DNA of 64,000 nt from Rhodoferax sp. U11-2br (GCF_018619435.1 NZ_JAHFZF010000002.1:124001-188000), one strand, 5' to 3'. Counted from the stretch's first letter, positions 43,802-52,732 are shown. The notes: generated by a model not told the origin, from the sequence alone. Made by a program: numbers and translations.

Positions 43802-44445
43802 TCAGAATTGCAGGCCTGGATCAGGTCTGCATGAGCTGGGCGCCTTGGTGGGCAAAGCTCATAGGTCAAAAGAGCGACGGAGCGCGGGAAGCTCGCGACA
43901 GCAACATCAAGACTGGCCATGTGGGAATGGCATATGGCTGTCCTGATCCTTGAATTATACACAACAGTTTTTAAATGTGCTTTGTATATTATTTTTGGTT
44001 TTAAAAGAGCTGGGCTTTCGCGTGTTCGCCTTGATAGCTGGGCGCACGTCTCACGCCGCTCAATAACCCTGCGGCCCCTGCGCTGCGTCGCGGCCTGGCT
44101 TCAGCGCTGCAGCCCAACTTTGCCCACTACCGACGTTGGATTTTCAGAGTTCAGAGCAACAACGCTGGCTGCCAATCCGGTCATTGCCATGTCCAGCTGG
44201 TTTCAATCTGATCAGCCTTTGCAGCGAGCCCAAGAAAGGTCGCATATACGTTTCCAGTCATAAGGACATGACAAAACAATAGTTCCGGTTTTGATGGACT
44301 GCCTGCAAAATCGCATCCCTCGCATTTTTGTAATGCATGCGATCTGAATATTCCGAAGTCACTCCACAGAAATACACCGCCACGCACGGCAGCAGAGGCC
44401 CAGTACATCGGGGCGTCGTCGTCTGCTGCGTCGTAGCAAAACCCC
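43802..44445. other. Gene-poor gap with AT-rich segment upstream of metN
   Basis: 644 bases without a convincing gene. Around 43945-44010 the sequence becomes markedly AT-rich (TTGAATTATACACAACAG, then TTGTATATTATTTTTGG), unlike the rest of the window. Open frames of 97-114 codons on either strand have no ribosome-binding site and atypical composition. I see no SAM riboswitch-like fold before metN, but cannot exclude a decayed gene or a transferred fragment. Confidence 0.45.
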
Positions 44446-45492
44446 ATGATTGAACTAGACAACATCCACCTCACCTACCCGGGCCATCCGGCGCCGGTGC
44501 ACGCCCTGCGCGGTATTGACCTGCGGGTGCCTGCCGGTGAAATTTTTGGCGTGATTGGCCGCAGTGGTGCGGGCAAAAGCTCGCTGATCCGCGTTATCAA
44601 CCTGCTCAACCGGCCCACCCAGGGCCAGGTGCGGGTGAACGGTGCCGACCTCACCGCCCTGTCCCAAACCGATTTGCGTAGCGCCCGGCATCAGATCGGC
44701 ATGATCTTTCAGCACTTCAACCTGCTCTCCAGCCGCACCGTGTTTGAGAACGTGGCGCTGCCACTGCAGCTGGTCCATGAGCGCCCGGACGTTATCCAGC
44801 GCCGGGTGGATGAGCTGCTGGACCTAGTCGGCCTGTACGACTTGCGCGACCGTTACCCAGCCCAGATCAGCGGTGGCCAGAAACAACGTGTGGGCATTGC
44901 CCGTGCGCTGGCCAACAACCCCAAGGTGCTGCTGTGTGACGAGGCCACCTCGGCGCTTGACCCCGAAACGACGCGTTCCATCCTGGCGCTGCTGCGCCAG
45001 ATCAACCGTGACTTTGGCCTGACCATTGTGCTGATCACGCACCAGATGCAGGTGATCAAACAGGTGGCGGACCGGGTGGCGGTGATTGACGCCGGTGAGA
45101 TCGTGGAGCAGGGCGCGGTGATGGAGGTGTTCACCAACCCGCAACAGACCATCACCCGCAGCCTGATTGACGAGATCCTGCCGCAGGAGCTGCCTGAGAG
45201 TGTGATCACGCGCATCCGCCAGCTGATGAGCAGCGAGCCCGCCAACCAGGGGCAGCTGCTGCGCCTGGCGTTTTCAGGTGAGGACGCAACCAAGCCGTTG
45301 CTCTCAGACGTGATCCGCCGTTTTGGGCTGGACATCAACATCCTGCACGGCCAGGTGGATGACATCCAGGGCCAGCTGTTTGGCTCACTCGCGGTGCACG
45401 CGCGCGGCGCCAGCGACCAACTCAACGCCGCCATCGCCCACCTGCGCCAAGCAGGTGTGGTGGTGCACAACAAGGAACTGAGCCATGTTTGA
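44446..45492 (+). CDS. metN: Methionine ABC transporter ATP-binding protein MetN
   Basis: 348 residues. ATPase domain (about 1-245): Walker [19 protein letters not shown]-loop [13 protein letters not shown], signature [15 protein letters not shown], Walker [16 protein letters not shown]. The C-terminal NIL regulatory domain (about 270-348) ends [14 protein letters not shown]; in E. coli this domain binds methionine and inhibits transport. The stop overlaps metI by 8 bases. Imports D- and L-methionine with MetI and MetQ. Confidence 0.96.
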   Translation: MIELDNIHLTYPGHPAPVHALRGIDLRVPAGEIFGVIGRSGAGKSSLIRVINLLNRPTQGQVRVNGADLTALSQTDLRSARHQIGMIFQHFNLLSSRTVFENVALPLQLVHERPDVIQRRVDELLDLVGLYDLRDRYPAQISGGQKQRVGIARALANNPKVLLCDEATSALDPETTRSILALLRQINRDFGLTIVLITHQMQVIKQVADRVAVIDAGEIVEQGAVMEVFTNPQQTITRSLIDEILPQELPESVITRIRQLMSSEPANQGQLLRLAFSGEDATKPLLSDVIRRFGLDINILHGQVDDIQGQLFGSLAVHARGASDQLNAAIAHLRQAGVVVHNKELSHV

Positions 45493-46150
45493 CACATTTA
45501 CCCCCCAACTGCTGGAGCTGTTTGCCACCTCGCTGTGGGAGACCATCATCATGGTCGCTATCTCCGGTGCAGTCGGCGCGGCGCTGGGCCTGCCGCTGGG
45601 CATCTTGCTGTACCTGACGCAAGCCGGTGGTGTACTGGCGAACCCGCTGCTCAACCGGGTGCTTGGCACCACGGTGAACGCGGTGCGCTCCACACCGTTC
45701 ATCATCTTGCTGGTGGCGATCATCCCGTTTACCCGGCTGCTGACCGGCTCGTCGATTGGCACCATGGCCGCCGTGGTGCCGCTGACGATTGCCGCCGCAC
45801 CGTTTTTTGCCCGGCTGATCGAAACCGCCTTGCATGAGGTGGACCACGGCCTGGTGGAGGCCGCTTTGTCGATGGGCGCCAGCACCCGGCAGATCGTGCT
45901 CAAGGTGCTGCTGCCCGAGGCTTGGCCCGGCATTGTGGCGGCGCTGACCATCACCCTGGTGAGCCTGACCGGTTATTCGGCCATGGCCGGTGCGATTGGC
46001 GGCGGCGGCCTGGGCGACCTGGGCATCCGTTACGGCTACCAACGCTTTTTGCCCGAGGTGATGCTGGCGGTGGTGCTGGTGCTGATCGTTTTTGTGCAAG
46101 CCGTGCAAAGCCTGGGTGACTGGGCAGTGCGGCGGCTGAGCCACAAATAG
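45485..46150 (+). CDS. metI: Methionine ABC transporter permease MetI
   Basis: 221 residues with five membrane segments. Typical MetI motifs are [55 protein letters not shown] (ATPase coupling loop) and [17 protein letters not shown]. It overlaps metN, showing tight coupling. A dispersed repeat copy lies between it and metQ. Confidence 0.96.
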   Translation: MFDTFTPQLLELFATSLWETIIMVAISGAVGAALGLPLGILLYLTQAGGVLANPLLNRVLGTTVNAVRSTPFIILLVAIIPFTRLLTGSSIGTMAAVVPLTIAAAPFFARLIETALHEVDHGLVEAALSMGASTRQIVLKVLLPEAWPGIVAALTITLVSLTGYSAMAGAIGGGGLGDLGIRYGYQRFLPEVMLAVVLVLIVFVQAVQSLGDWAVRRLSHK

Positions 46151-46189
46151 GCCGACCCGATGCTGCCTAACCTTTGCTGCAGTCGTTAT

Positions 46190-46236
46190 GTTTTTTATAG
46201 CTGTTGGCCCTGATTAAATAAGGGCTAGAGGCCAAT
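46190..46236. repeat. Dispersed intergenic repeat copy between metI and metQ
   Basis: TTTTTTATAGCTGTTGGCCC, spacer, then TAAGGGCTAGAGGCC; arms GGCCCT and AGGGCT are partly complementary. It has the same ATAGCT ... AAGGGCTAGAGGCC layout as the copy between ssuC and ssuB. It may partly terminate or stabilise the metNI mRNA and so raise metQ relative to metNI, as such hairpins do in other binding-protein operons. Confidence 0.65.
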
Positions 46237-46287
46237 TTCTCTTAAACACTTAGTCATCCCACACTTTTTACTTTTACAGGACCCATC

Positions 46288-47085
46288 ATGCAAAAACGCA
46301 CCCTACTCCAATCCGCTTTGGCCTTGGCATTGACTGCCACCCTGAGCAGCCCGCTGCTGGCGCAGGACAAACCGATCAAGGTCGGCGTCACCGCCGGACC
46401 CCACGCCCAGATTTTTGAACAGGTGAAAAAGATCGCCGAAAAAGACGGCCTGAAGATCCAGATCGTCGAGTTCAGCGACTATGTGCAACCCAACGCCGCC
46501 TTGGCTGCCGGTGACCTAGACGCCAACAGCTACCAGCACAAACCGTATCTGGACCAGCAGGTCAAAGACCGTGGTTACAAGCTGGTCAGCGCTGGCTACA
46601 CCGTCAACTACCCGATTGGGCTGTACTCCAAAAAGGTCAAGAGCCTGACCGACCTCAAAGATGGCGCCAAGTTTGGCATCCCCAACGACCCGACCAACGG
46701 CGGGCGCGTGCTGCTGGTGCTGCAAGACAAAGGCCTGATCAAGCTGCGCCCCGAAGCTGGCCTGAAAGCCACGCCGCTGGACGTGATCGACAACCCGAAG
46801 AAGCTGAAATTTGTGGAGCTGGACGCCGCCCAACTGGCCCGCTCGCTCGACGACTTGGACGCTGCGGCCATCAACACCAACTTCGCCCTGTCCGCCGGCC
46901 TGAACCCAGCCAAGGACGCCATTGCACAGGAAAGCGCCAAGAGCCCTTATGTCAACCTGATCGCCGTGCGTGAGCAAGACAAGGACAAAGCTTGGGTGGC
47001 CAAGCTGGTCAAGGCCTACCATTCCGATGAGATTCGCAAGTACATCCAGACCGAATTCAAGGGTGCGGTGCTGGCCGGGTTTTGA
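46288..47085 (+). CDS. metQ: Methionine-binding protein MetQ
   Basis: 265 residues. Signal peptide MQKRTLLQSALALALTATL with cleavage near LLAQD; unlike many MetQ proteins it has no lipobox Cys, so it is expected to be soluble in the periplasm. NlpA/MetQ motifs are KVGVTAGPHAQIFEQVK, FSDYVQPNAALAAGDLDAN, HKPYLDQQ, GIPNDPTNGGRVLLVLQ and AAINTNFALSAGLNP. It completes the metNIQ set. A strong terminator follows. Confidence 0.95.
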   Translation: MQKRTLLQSALALALTATLSSPLLAQDKPIKVGVTAGPHAQIFEQVKKIAEKDGLKIQIVEFSDYVQPNAALAAGDLDANSYQHKPYLDQQVKDRGYKLVSAGYTVNYPIGLYSKKVKSLTDLKDGAKFGIPNDPTNGGRVLLVLQDKGLIKLRPEAGLKATPLDVIDNPKKLKFVELDAAQLARSLDDLDAAAINTNFALSAGLNPAKDAIAQESAKSPYVNLIAVREQDKDKAWVAKLVKAYHSDEIRKYIQTEFKGAVLAGF

Positions 47086-47123
47086 TCTGACGTAACCGGT
47101 CAGTCTGATCAGGTCTTCTCGAA

Positions 47124-47159
47124 GGGCCACAGTCCTATCTGGCTGTGGCCTTTTTTTTT
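47124..47159 (+). terminator. Rho-independent terminator after metQ
   Basis: GGCCACAG and CTGTGGCC arms (8 bp, 10-base loop) followed by nine Ts, 39 bases after the metQ stop. It ends the metNIQ transcript before cysE. Confidence 0.9.
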
Positions 47160-47297
47160 ATATGGGTAAGTAGCTATCAATAAAGAAGTCTACTTGGGTA
47201 AGGGCTACAACGCTGCAGCAACTAAGCTTATGCGAAAAACGTGCTTGGGGAAACGCTTTGCGGTGCCAGAATGGTTTAAACATCCTGGCAAAACCCT

Positions 47298-48170
47298 ATG
47301 CTTTCCACTCCCACCACCCGCCTGTCCCTGGTGCTAGGGCAAGCACCGCGCAGTCCCCTGGCGCAAAACGAGTTGGCCGACATGTTGTGGGGGCGGCTGC
47401 GGCTCGAAGCCCGAGAGGCGTACCGTAAGGCGCCCATGCTGGCGCCGCTGTTTGTCAACTCGATCCTGAACCAGCCCTCGTTTGAGGCAGCCATTTTTCA
47501 CCGCATTGCGACCCGGCTACACAACGACATTGTGGGCTTGGGTGTGCTGGTGGATGCGTTCAACCGCGCAGTCGAAGACGACCCGGAGATCGTGGACGCC
47601 TTGCGCTCGGACATTGCCGCCGTGGTGGACCGGGACCCGGCCTGTGAACGTTTTATCGAGCCTTTCCTGTATTTCAAGGGTTTTCACGCGATTCAGACCC
47701 ACCGGCTGGCCCATTGGTTGTGGGTCACGGGTGAGCGTGACTTTGCGCTGTACCTGCAAAGCCGCTCGTCCGATGTATTTCAGACTGACATCCACCCGGC
47801 CGCCAGAATAGGTCGCAGCGTCTTTCTGGACCACGCCACTGGGCTGGTGGTGGGTGAGACCACCGTCATCGAGGACAACGTCTCGTTGTTGCAGGGCGTG
47901 ACCCTGGGTGGCACCGGTAAGGAGTCTGGCGACCGCCACCCCAAGGTTCGCCGGGGCGCCATGATCGGCGCCGGTGCCAAGGTGCTGGGCAACATCGAGG
48001 TGGGTGAAAATGCCCGCGTTGCGGCCGGCTCGGTGGTGTTGCGCCACGTTCTGGCCAACACCACGGTAGCCGGGGTTCCGGCCAAGCTGGTCACCGCCAC
48101 CCTCAGAAAAGGGGAAGTGGCCGAGACGCTGGAGCAGGTGCAAATCGAGTCGTTTGACTATTCGATCTGA
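47298..48170 (+). CDS. cysE: Serine O-acetyltransferase CysE
   Basis: 290 residues. N-terminal helical SATase domain (about 20-150, LFVNSILNQPSFEAAIF and FKGFHAIQTHRLAHWLW) and C-terminal left-handed beta-helix of hexapeptide repeats (about 155-250, IGRSVFLDHATGLVVGETT, NVSLLQGVTLGGTGK, AGAKVLGNIEVG). It makes O-acetylserine, the carbon skeleton for cysteine and the precursor of the CysB inducer N-acetylserine. Located between metNIQ and metY, in keeping with a sulfur-assimilation region. Confidence 0.96.
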   Translation: MLSTPTTRLSLVLGQAPRSPLAQNELADMLWGRLRLEAREAYRKAPMLAPLFVNSILNQPSFEAAIFHRIATRLHNDIVGLGVLVDAFNRAVEDDPEIVDALRSDIAAVVDRDPACERFIEPFLYFKGFHAIQTHRLAHWLWVTGERDFALYLQSRSSDVFQTDIHPAARIGRSVFLDHATGLVVGETTVIEDNVSLLQGVTLGGTGKESGDRHPKVRRGAMIGAGAKVLGNIEVGENARVAAGSVVLRHVLANTTVAGVPAKLVTATLRKGEVAETLEQVQIESFDYSI

Positions 48171-48544
48171 GCGGCACTGACCCCCTTCGACAGGCGACTC
48201 GTCGACCTCAGACGGGTGCTAGACATCGGCAAAAATCAGCCGATGCACAACGCCTGTGCACATCACCCTGTTCCCCCGGCTGTGTTCCCAAGGCTCATCC
48301 AACTCGCCCGCAAGCCCTTAAGATGAATTTGTTGTTAGCAATCTACTAATGCGTATTTTTGGTTTTGATGAATGCGATTTACAGTCAGTACCATCGCCGT
48401 GTTGACAACATCAGAGCCGATCTTTCCAACTGGCGGGCTTCTGACAACTTGTGCCTGAGCGCCTTGTTTTAAAAGCGCAAGACACTATTCTTTAAATAGC
48501 AATCCTTTTTCTAACCGTAACCATCAGCTCTCAAGGAGATTCAC
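48171..48544. other. Leader/promoter region of metY
   Basis: 374 bases with no gene. A possible sigma70 promoter TTGTTT-N16-TATTCT lies at about 48464-48491 and AAGGAG at 48533-48538 precedes metY. The AT-rich stretch 48320-48380 upstream of it is a reasonable place for a CysB-type regulator to bind, but no consensus could be verified. No riboswitch fold recognised. Confidence 0.4.
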
Positions 48545-49840
48545 ATGTCAGACACCTGGAAATTTGAAACCAAATCGGTCCACGCAGGTTATTCCCCTGA
48601 CCCCACCACCAAAGCCGTGGCGGTGCCGATTTATCAGACCGCTGCCTACGCCTTTGACAGCGCACAACATGGTGCCGATTTGTTTGACCTGAAGGTGCCG
48701 GGCAACATCTACACCCGCATCATGAACCCCACCAACGATGTGCTGGAACAACGCCTGGCCGCGCTGGAAGGCGGCATTGCGGCGCTGGCGCTGGCCTCTG
48801 GTCAAGCGGCGGTGACCTATTCCATCCAGACCATTGCCGAGGCGGGTGACAACATCATTGCCAGCACCGCCTTGTACGGCGGCACCTACAACCTGTTTGC
48901 CCACACCTTGCCACTCTCGGGCATCACCACGCGTTTTGCCGACCCGCGCAACCTGGCCAGTTTCGAGGCCCTGTTTGACGACAAGACCAAGGCGGTGTTC
49001 ATCGAGTCCATCAGCAACCCGCAAGGTGCGGTGACCGACATCGCCGCCATCGCCGAGATCGCCCACCGCCATGGTGTGCCGCTGATTGTGGACAACACAG
49101 TGGCCAGCCCTTACCTGCTGCGCCCGTTTGAACACGGCGCCGACATCGTGGTGCATTCCCTCACCAAGTACCTGGGTGGCCACGGCACCAGCATTGGCGG
49201 CGCGATTGTGGACTCGGGCAAGTTCCCTTGGGCCGAGCACAAGGCCCGCTTCAAACGCCTGAACGAGCCCGACGCCAGCTACCACGGTGTGGTCTACACC
49301 GAGGCCCTGGGTGCTGCGGCCTACATCGGCCGTGCCCGTGTGGTGCCCCTGCGCAACACCGGTGCGGCGTTGTCCCCGTTCAACGCGTTCCTGATCCTGC
49401 AAGGCATCGAAACCCTGGCCTTGCGGATGGACCGCATCAACGACAACACGCTCAAGGTGGCGCAGTTCCTGCAGAGCCACGCCAAAGTGGCCTGGGTCAG
49501 CTACGCCGCGTTGCCCAGCCACCCCGACCACGCACTGACCCAGAAATACCTGGCTGGCAAGGCCTCCGGCTTGCTGACCTTTGGTGTCAAGTCGGCACCG
49601 GGTGAAGGCCGCAAGGCCGGTGCAGCGTTCCTGGATGCGCTGAACTTGTTTACCCGCCTGGTCAACATTGGCGATGCCAAATCCCTGGCCACCCACCCGG
49701 CCTCCACCACCCACCGCCAGTTGTCCCCTGAGGAACTGGCCAAGGCAGGTGTGCCCGAAGATGCGGTGCGCCTGTCGGTCGGTATCGAGCACATCGACGA
49801 CCTGTTGGCCGACCTGCAGTCTGCACTGGCCGCTGTTTGA
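48545..49840 (+). CDS. metY: O-acetylhomoserine sulfhydrylase (MetY-type, PLP)
   Basis: 431 residues, the length typical of MetY (longer than MetB/MetC). Cys/Met-metabolism PLP fold: IYTRIMNPTNDVLEQRLAAL, substrate-site SGQAAVTYSI, and the PLP lysine in HSLTKYLGGHGTSIGG (about residue 207). The C-terminal THPASTTHRQLSPEE is typical. It condenses O-acetyl-L-homoserine with sulfide (or methanethiol) to homocysteine (or methionine). Followed by a large structured hairpin, then the cysB-type gene. Confidence 0.94.
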   Translation: MSDTWKFETKSVHAGYSPDPTTKAVAVPIYQTAAYAFDSAQHGADLFDLKVPGNIYTRIMNPTNDVLEQRLAALEGGIAALALASGQAAVTYSIQTIAEAGDNIIASTALYGGTYNLFAHTLPLSGITTRFADPRNLASFEALFDDKTKAVFIESISNPQGAVTDIAAIAEIAHRHGVPLIVDNTVASPYLLRPFEHGADIVVHSLTKYLGGHGTSIGGAIVDSGKFPWAEHKARFKRLNEPDASYHGVVYTEALGAAAYIGRARVVPLRNTGAALSPFNAFLILQGIETLALRMDRINDNTLKVAQFLQSHAKVAWVSYAALPSHPDHALTQKYLAGKASGLLTFGVKSAPGEGRKAGAAFLDALNLFTRLVNIGDAKSLATHPASTTHRQLSPEELAKAGVPEDAVRLSVGIEHIDDLLADLQSALAAV

Positions 49841-49852
49841 GCTAGACAAAAG

Positions 49853-49941
49853 AAAAGCCCTTCGTGATGCGCCCAAGCACTTTCCAAAAGAGGCTGGCCC
49901 ACCCGGCGGGTGTGTACCCGCACGGGTTGCGAAGGGCTTTT
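49853..49941 (+). other. Large nested hairpin between metY and the cysB-type gene
   Basis: Perfect 12-bp outer arms AAAAGCCCTTCG (49853-49864) and CGAAGGGCTTTT (49930-49941), extendable by wobble pairs, enclose a 65-base loop that contains a second nested stem (ACCCG-GCGGGT-GTGT-ACCCGC-A-CGGGT, about 49901-49927). The structure ends only 23 bases before the regulator ATG. It could be the metY terminator, a leader element controlling the regulator, or a small RNA. Confidence 0.6.
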
Positions 49942-49964
49942 GACACGTTTGCCAGGATGGTTTA

Positions 49965-50927
49965 ATGAATTTCCAACAACTCAAGTCCATTCGCGAAACG
50001 GTGCGCTGCGGTTTTAACCTGACCGAAGTGGCGGCCATGCTGTACACCTCACAACCCGGGGTGAGTCGGCAGATTCGCGAGCTCGAAGAAGAGCTGGGTG
50101 TGGACATCTTTGTACGCGCTGGCAAACGCCTGACCGGGCTGACCGCGCCTGGCCAGGCCTTGTTACCGATTGTGGACCGGTTGCTGCTCGACAGCGCCAA
50201 CCTCAAACGCGCCGGGCAGGAGTTCCACGCCCGCCAGGACGGCACCTTGACGGTGGCGGCGACCCATTCGCAGGCCCGTTACGCGCTGCCCCATGTGGTG
50301 CGCGACTTCAGGGGCTTGTACCCGCAGGTCACGCTGCACTTGCACCAGGGTTCGCCCAAACAGGTGGCCGAGATGCTGATCTCGGGTGAGGCTGACATTG
50401 GTGTGGCCACCGAAGCGCTGGCGCAGTACCCACAGCTGGCCACCTTGCCGTGCTACCGCTGGACACACAGCATTGTGGTGCCGCCAGACCACCCGCTGCT
50501 GGCCCATACCGAGCCGGTGACACTGGAGCAACTCGTCAAATTCCCGCTGATCACCTACAACCAGGGCTTCACCGGGCGCTCTCATATCGACAATGCGTTT
50601 GAGCTGGCGGGTCTGCATCCGGAAATTGTGCTGACCGCCATGGATGCGGACGTGATCAAAACCTATGTCGAACTCGGCATGGGGGTGGGCATCGTGGCCT
50701 CGATCGCGGTTGATCCGGAGCGCGACACCCAGTTGCGCATGCTCGACGCCCGCCATCTGTTTGAAGTCAATTTGACACGTTTGGCCATACGGCGGGGCAC
50801 CTGGTTGCGTGGCTTCACCTATGGTTTCATCGAAACCTTTGCGCCGACCCTTACCCGGGCAGCGGTCGACAAGGCGCTGGCTGAGCCGCATGGGCTCCAT
50901 AGCTTCACTGAGGGCGGCGGTATCTGA
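49965..50927 (+). CDS. cysB: LysR-type sulfur regulator of the CysB/Cbl family
   Basis: 320 residues. N-terminal winged helix-turn-helix (about 1-60, LTEVAAMLYTSQPGVSRQ) is specific for CysB/Cbl. The effector domain (about 92-300) keeps ATHSQARYALPHVVRDF and TYNQGFTGRSHIDNAF, which contact the sulfate/N-acetylserine ligand in CysB, and DADVIKTYVELGMGVGIVA. It is expected to activate sulfur-starvation genes such as the ssu, tau-like, met and cys genes around it when sulfate or cysteine is scarce. Whether it is the CysB or the Cbl/SsuR orthologue cannot be settled here. Confidence 0.93.
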   Translation: MNFQQLKSIRETVRCGFNLTEVAAMLYTSQPGVSRQIRELEEELGVDIFVRAGKRLTGLTAPGQALLPIVDRLLLDSANLKRAGQEFHARQDGTLTVAATHSQARYALPHVVRDFRGLYPQVTLHLHQGSPKQVAEMLISGEADIGVATEALAQYPQLATLPCYRWTHSIVVPPDHPLLAHTEPVTLEQLVKFPLITYNQGFTGRSHIDNAFELAGLHPEIVLTAMDADVIKTYVELGMGVGIVASIAVDPERDTQLRMLDARHLFEVNLTRLAIRRGTWLRGFTYGFIETFAPTLTRAAVDKALAEPHGLHSFTEGGGI

Positions 50928-50949
50928 TCCGACCGCGCTTCAGGCCGGT

Positions 50950-51189
50950 TCACCAGGCCCAGTACAAGCCAGCGCGGGGGGTGGTGCCGCTGAAGCGCAA
51001 CACCCGTGCACTGCCACGGGCCAATGGCCGCTGATGCTGCGCGGCACGGGGCACCAGCCGAGCAGCATCACGTTTTTTTAGCACCAGGCCCCAGTATCTG
51101 GATGTCACCAGCAAGATGCGCAAGAGATTGCGCTGCACATCTGCGTCATCAGACAACTGCGGCATGACCATGTCACCGACCCAACTCAT
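50950..51189 (-). CDS. Small basic protein, second gene of a two-gene unit
   Basis: 79 residues starting MSWVGDMVMPQLSDD, with a central LLRILLVTSRYWGLVLKKRD helix and an Arg/Pro-rich C-terminus. Its ATG overlaps the stop of the preceding small membrane-protein gene by 4 bases (ATGA), which is the main evidence that it is translated. I do not recognise the family. It is convergent with the cysB-type gene, with 22 bases between. Confidence 0.5.
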   Translation of the reverse strand: MSWVGDMVMPQLSDDADVQRNLLRILLVTSRYWGLVLKKRDAARLVPRAAQHQRPLARGSARVLRFSGTTPRAGLYWAW

Positions 51190-51326
51190 ACCGACCTCAC
51201 TGTCAGTACCAGCACCAGCGTGGCAGACAAAACCACCCACACCGTCGCCACCCCCAGCGAGTAAAGCAACTCTCGTGGACTGAACGGGTTAGCTTGGTCC
51301 ACATCAAAAGCATGATGTTCCTGCAT
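51186..51326 (-). CDS. Small single-span membrane protein, 46 aa
   Basis: 46 residues: polar N-terminus MQEHHAFDVDQANPFSPREL and one transmembrane helix (about 23-43, SLGVATVWVVLSATLVLVL). A perfect AAGGAGG ribosome-binding site lies 7 bases before ATG 51326, which makes a real gene likely despite the size. It is translationally coupled to the 79-residue gene after it. Function unknown; it lies between the cysB-type regulator and the tau-like operon, divergent from the latter. Confidence 0.65.
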   Translation of the reverse strand: MQEHHAFDVDQANPFSPRELLYSLGVATVWVVLSATLVLVLTVRSV

Positions 51327-51709
51327 CAACACACCTCCTTCGGCATCACAACGATCCCGTACTGAATTCTGTGCACACACGTGCGGGTTGTGAACGAAGA
51401 AAACTGCGATTGCTTGTATGAAAAACAGCTAAGGCGCCCCGCCAGTTGGCCAGCCACACACCTAACACCTAAATACCTGGCGCAGGCAGGTGTGTTTGCG
51501 GGTCAGGCGCTTGCCTCATGACTGGGTGGTGTGTATTTTTGTGCCAGAGACCTCGTGTTTATTGACTTTGTCGCTATTTCATCAATAGCAAGAAAAGTTT
51601 GGTCGGTAACCACCGCAGTTCTCATATCCATATCTGTTTAACTTCGTTGGCATACCCGCCCAAGCTGCCTACAGTTCACGGTTCTTTGAACTTCATCGGG
51701 AACTCTTTC
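51327..51709. other. Divergent promoter region of the tau-like operon
   Basis: 383 bases without a gene. An 8-bp inverted repeat ACACACCT/AGGTGTGT (51455-51494) and a short GCTATT-TCATC-AATAGC repeat (about 51572-51588) are visible; the second follows a TTGACT hexamer (51561-51566). These are candidate regulatory sites for the sulfonate-type operon, with no proof. Confidence 0.45.
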
Positions 51710-52732
51710 ATGCTTATAAATCGCTTCAGGCAACTCGTTGGCATCGCTGTTGTGGCACTCTCCACCTTGTCCGGGCTGGCGCAGGCACAGGCCGTGCCAC
51801 CCGAAGTGCGCTTCGCCTACGCGGGTGGCCCACGGGTCTGGATTCTTGGCAAGATTGACGGCGCATTCGATGCGGCCTTCGGCACCAAAGTCAAGTGGAT
51901 TCCGTTTGCTTCGGGCTCCGACGTCCTGACCTTGTTTGCCGCCAAAGAAATCGACATTGCCCGCTTTGGCTCCAGCCCGGCAGCGGCCGGTATCGCCCGC
52001 AAATTGCCCATTGAGGTGATTGGTGCGCCCGAGATCATCGCCACCAGCGAGCGGCTGATTGCCCGCAAAAACATCACCAGCTTGAAAGATCTGGAAGGCA
52101 AAACGGTGGCCTTCCCGGCCAACTCCACAGCGCAATACGCGTTTGAAGTGGCCATCAAACTGGCCAAGGTGGAACGCAGCAAAATCAAGGCATTGGCTCT
52201 GAAACCTGCTGAAATTGTGGCTGCATGGAAACGCAGCGACATTGATGCCGCCTATGTCTGGGGCCCCTTTACCCAGCAGTTGGAGGCTGACGGCGGCAAG
52301 GAGATTTTTGCCACCCGTGACCTGCAAAAAGACGATGTTCTGGTGTTCAACAACTTTGTGGTTCGCAAGGAATTTGCCGACAAGTACCCCGAGATCGTGG
52401 TCAAGTTCCTGCGTGTGGTGCAGGACAAGGTTGACCAGTACAAAAAAGACCCGGACGGCTCGGCGCAGAAGATTGCCACCCATCTGGACATTCCTCTGGA
52501 AACCGCACGCAGCACATTGTCTGGCTTGCAATACCCCTCCCTGACCGAGCAGTTGAGCACGGCGTTTGTTGGCAACGAATCCAATAAATCCGGCTCGCGC
52601 ATCACTCGCGCCTACAAAGACACGGCCAACTTCCTGGCCGACATTGGTGAGATTCGCAAGTCGGATGTGCCTGAGAGTTATGCGCCGTTCATCAACACCA
52701 CCTATCTGCAACGTGCGCAGTCTGGCAAGTGA
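51710..52732 (+). CDS. Taurine/sulfonate-type ABC transporter substrate-binding protein
   Basis: 340 residues from ATG 51710. Signal peptide LVGIAVVALSTLSGLAQA, cleavage before QAVPP. TauA-like periplasmic binding protein: VRFAYAGGPRVWILGKIDG, DIARFGSSPAAAGIARKLP, LKDLEGKTVAFPANSTAQY and DIDAAYVWGPFTQQL. It shares the fold of TauA/SsuA but only moderate similarity to the two SsuA proteins here. The stop overlaps the permease GTG by 4 bases. Linkage to a cysteate-lyase-type enzyme suggests an amino-sulfonate ligand (taurine, cysteate); this is inference. Confidence 0.9.
   Translation: MLINRFRQLVGIAVVALSTLSGLAQAQAVPPEVRFAYAGGPRVWILGKIDGAFDAAFGTKVKWIPFASGSDVLTLFAAKEIDIARFGSSPAAAGIARKLPIEVIGAPEIIATSERLIARKNITSLKDLEGKTVAFPANSTAQYAFEVAIKLAKVERSKIKALALKPAEIVAAWKRSDIDAAYVWGPFTQQLEADGGKEIFATRDLQKDDVLVFNNFVVRKEFADKYPEIVVKFLRVVQDKVDQYKKDPDGSAQKIATHLDIPLETARSTLSGLQYPSLTEQLSTAFVGNESNKSGSRITRAYKDTANFLADIGEIRKSDVPESYAPFINTTYLQRAQSGK

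Noticed and set aside
43919-44263. 114-codon frame in the AT-rich gap before metN
   Set aside because: No ribosome-binding site, composition changes abruptly along its length, no family resemblance; treated as non-coding.
44300-44445. Possible SAM or other methionine-related riboswitch before metN
   Set aside because: No conserved core or matching stem set could be recognised by eye.
48548-50245. 565-codon open frame antisense to metY and the cysB-type gene
   Set aside because: It spans two well-supported genes and their intergenic hairpin, and shows no recognisable domain; a shadow of GC-third-position bias.
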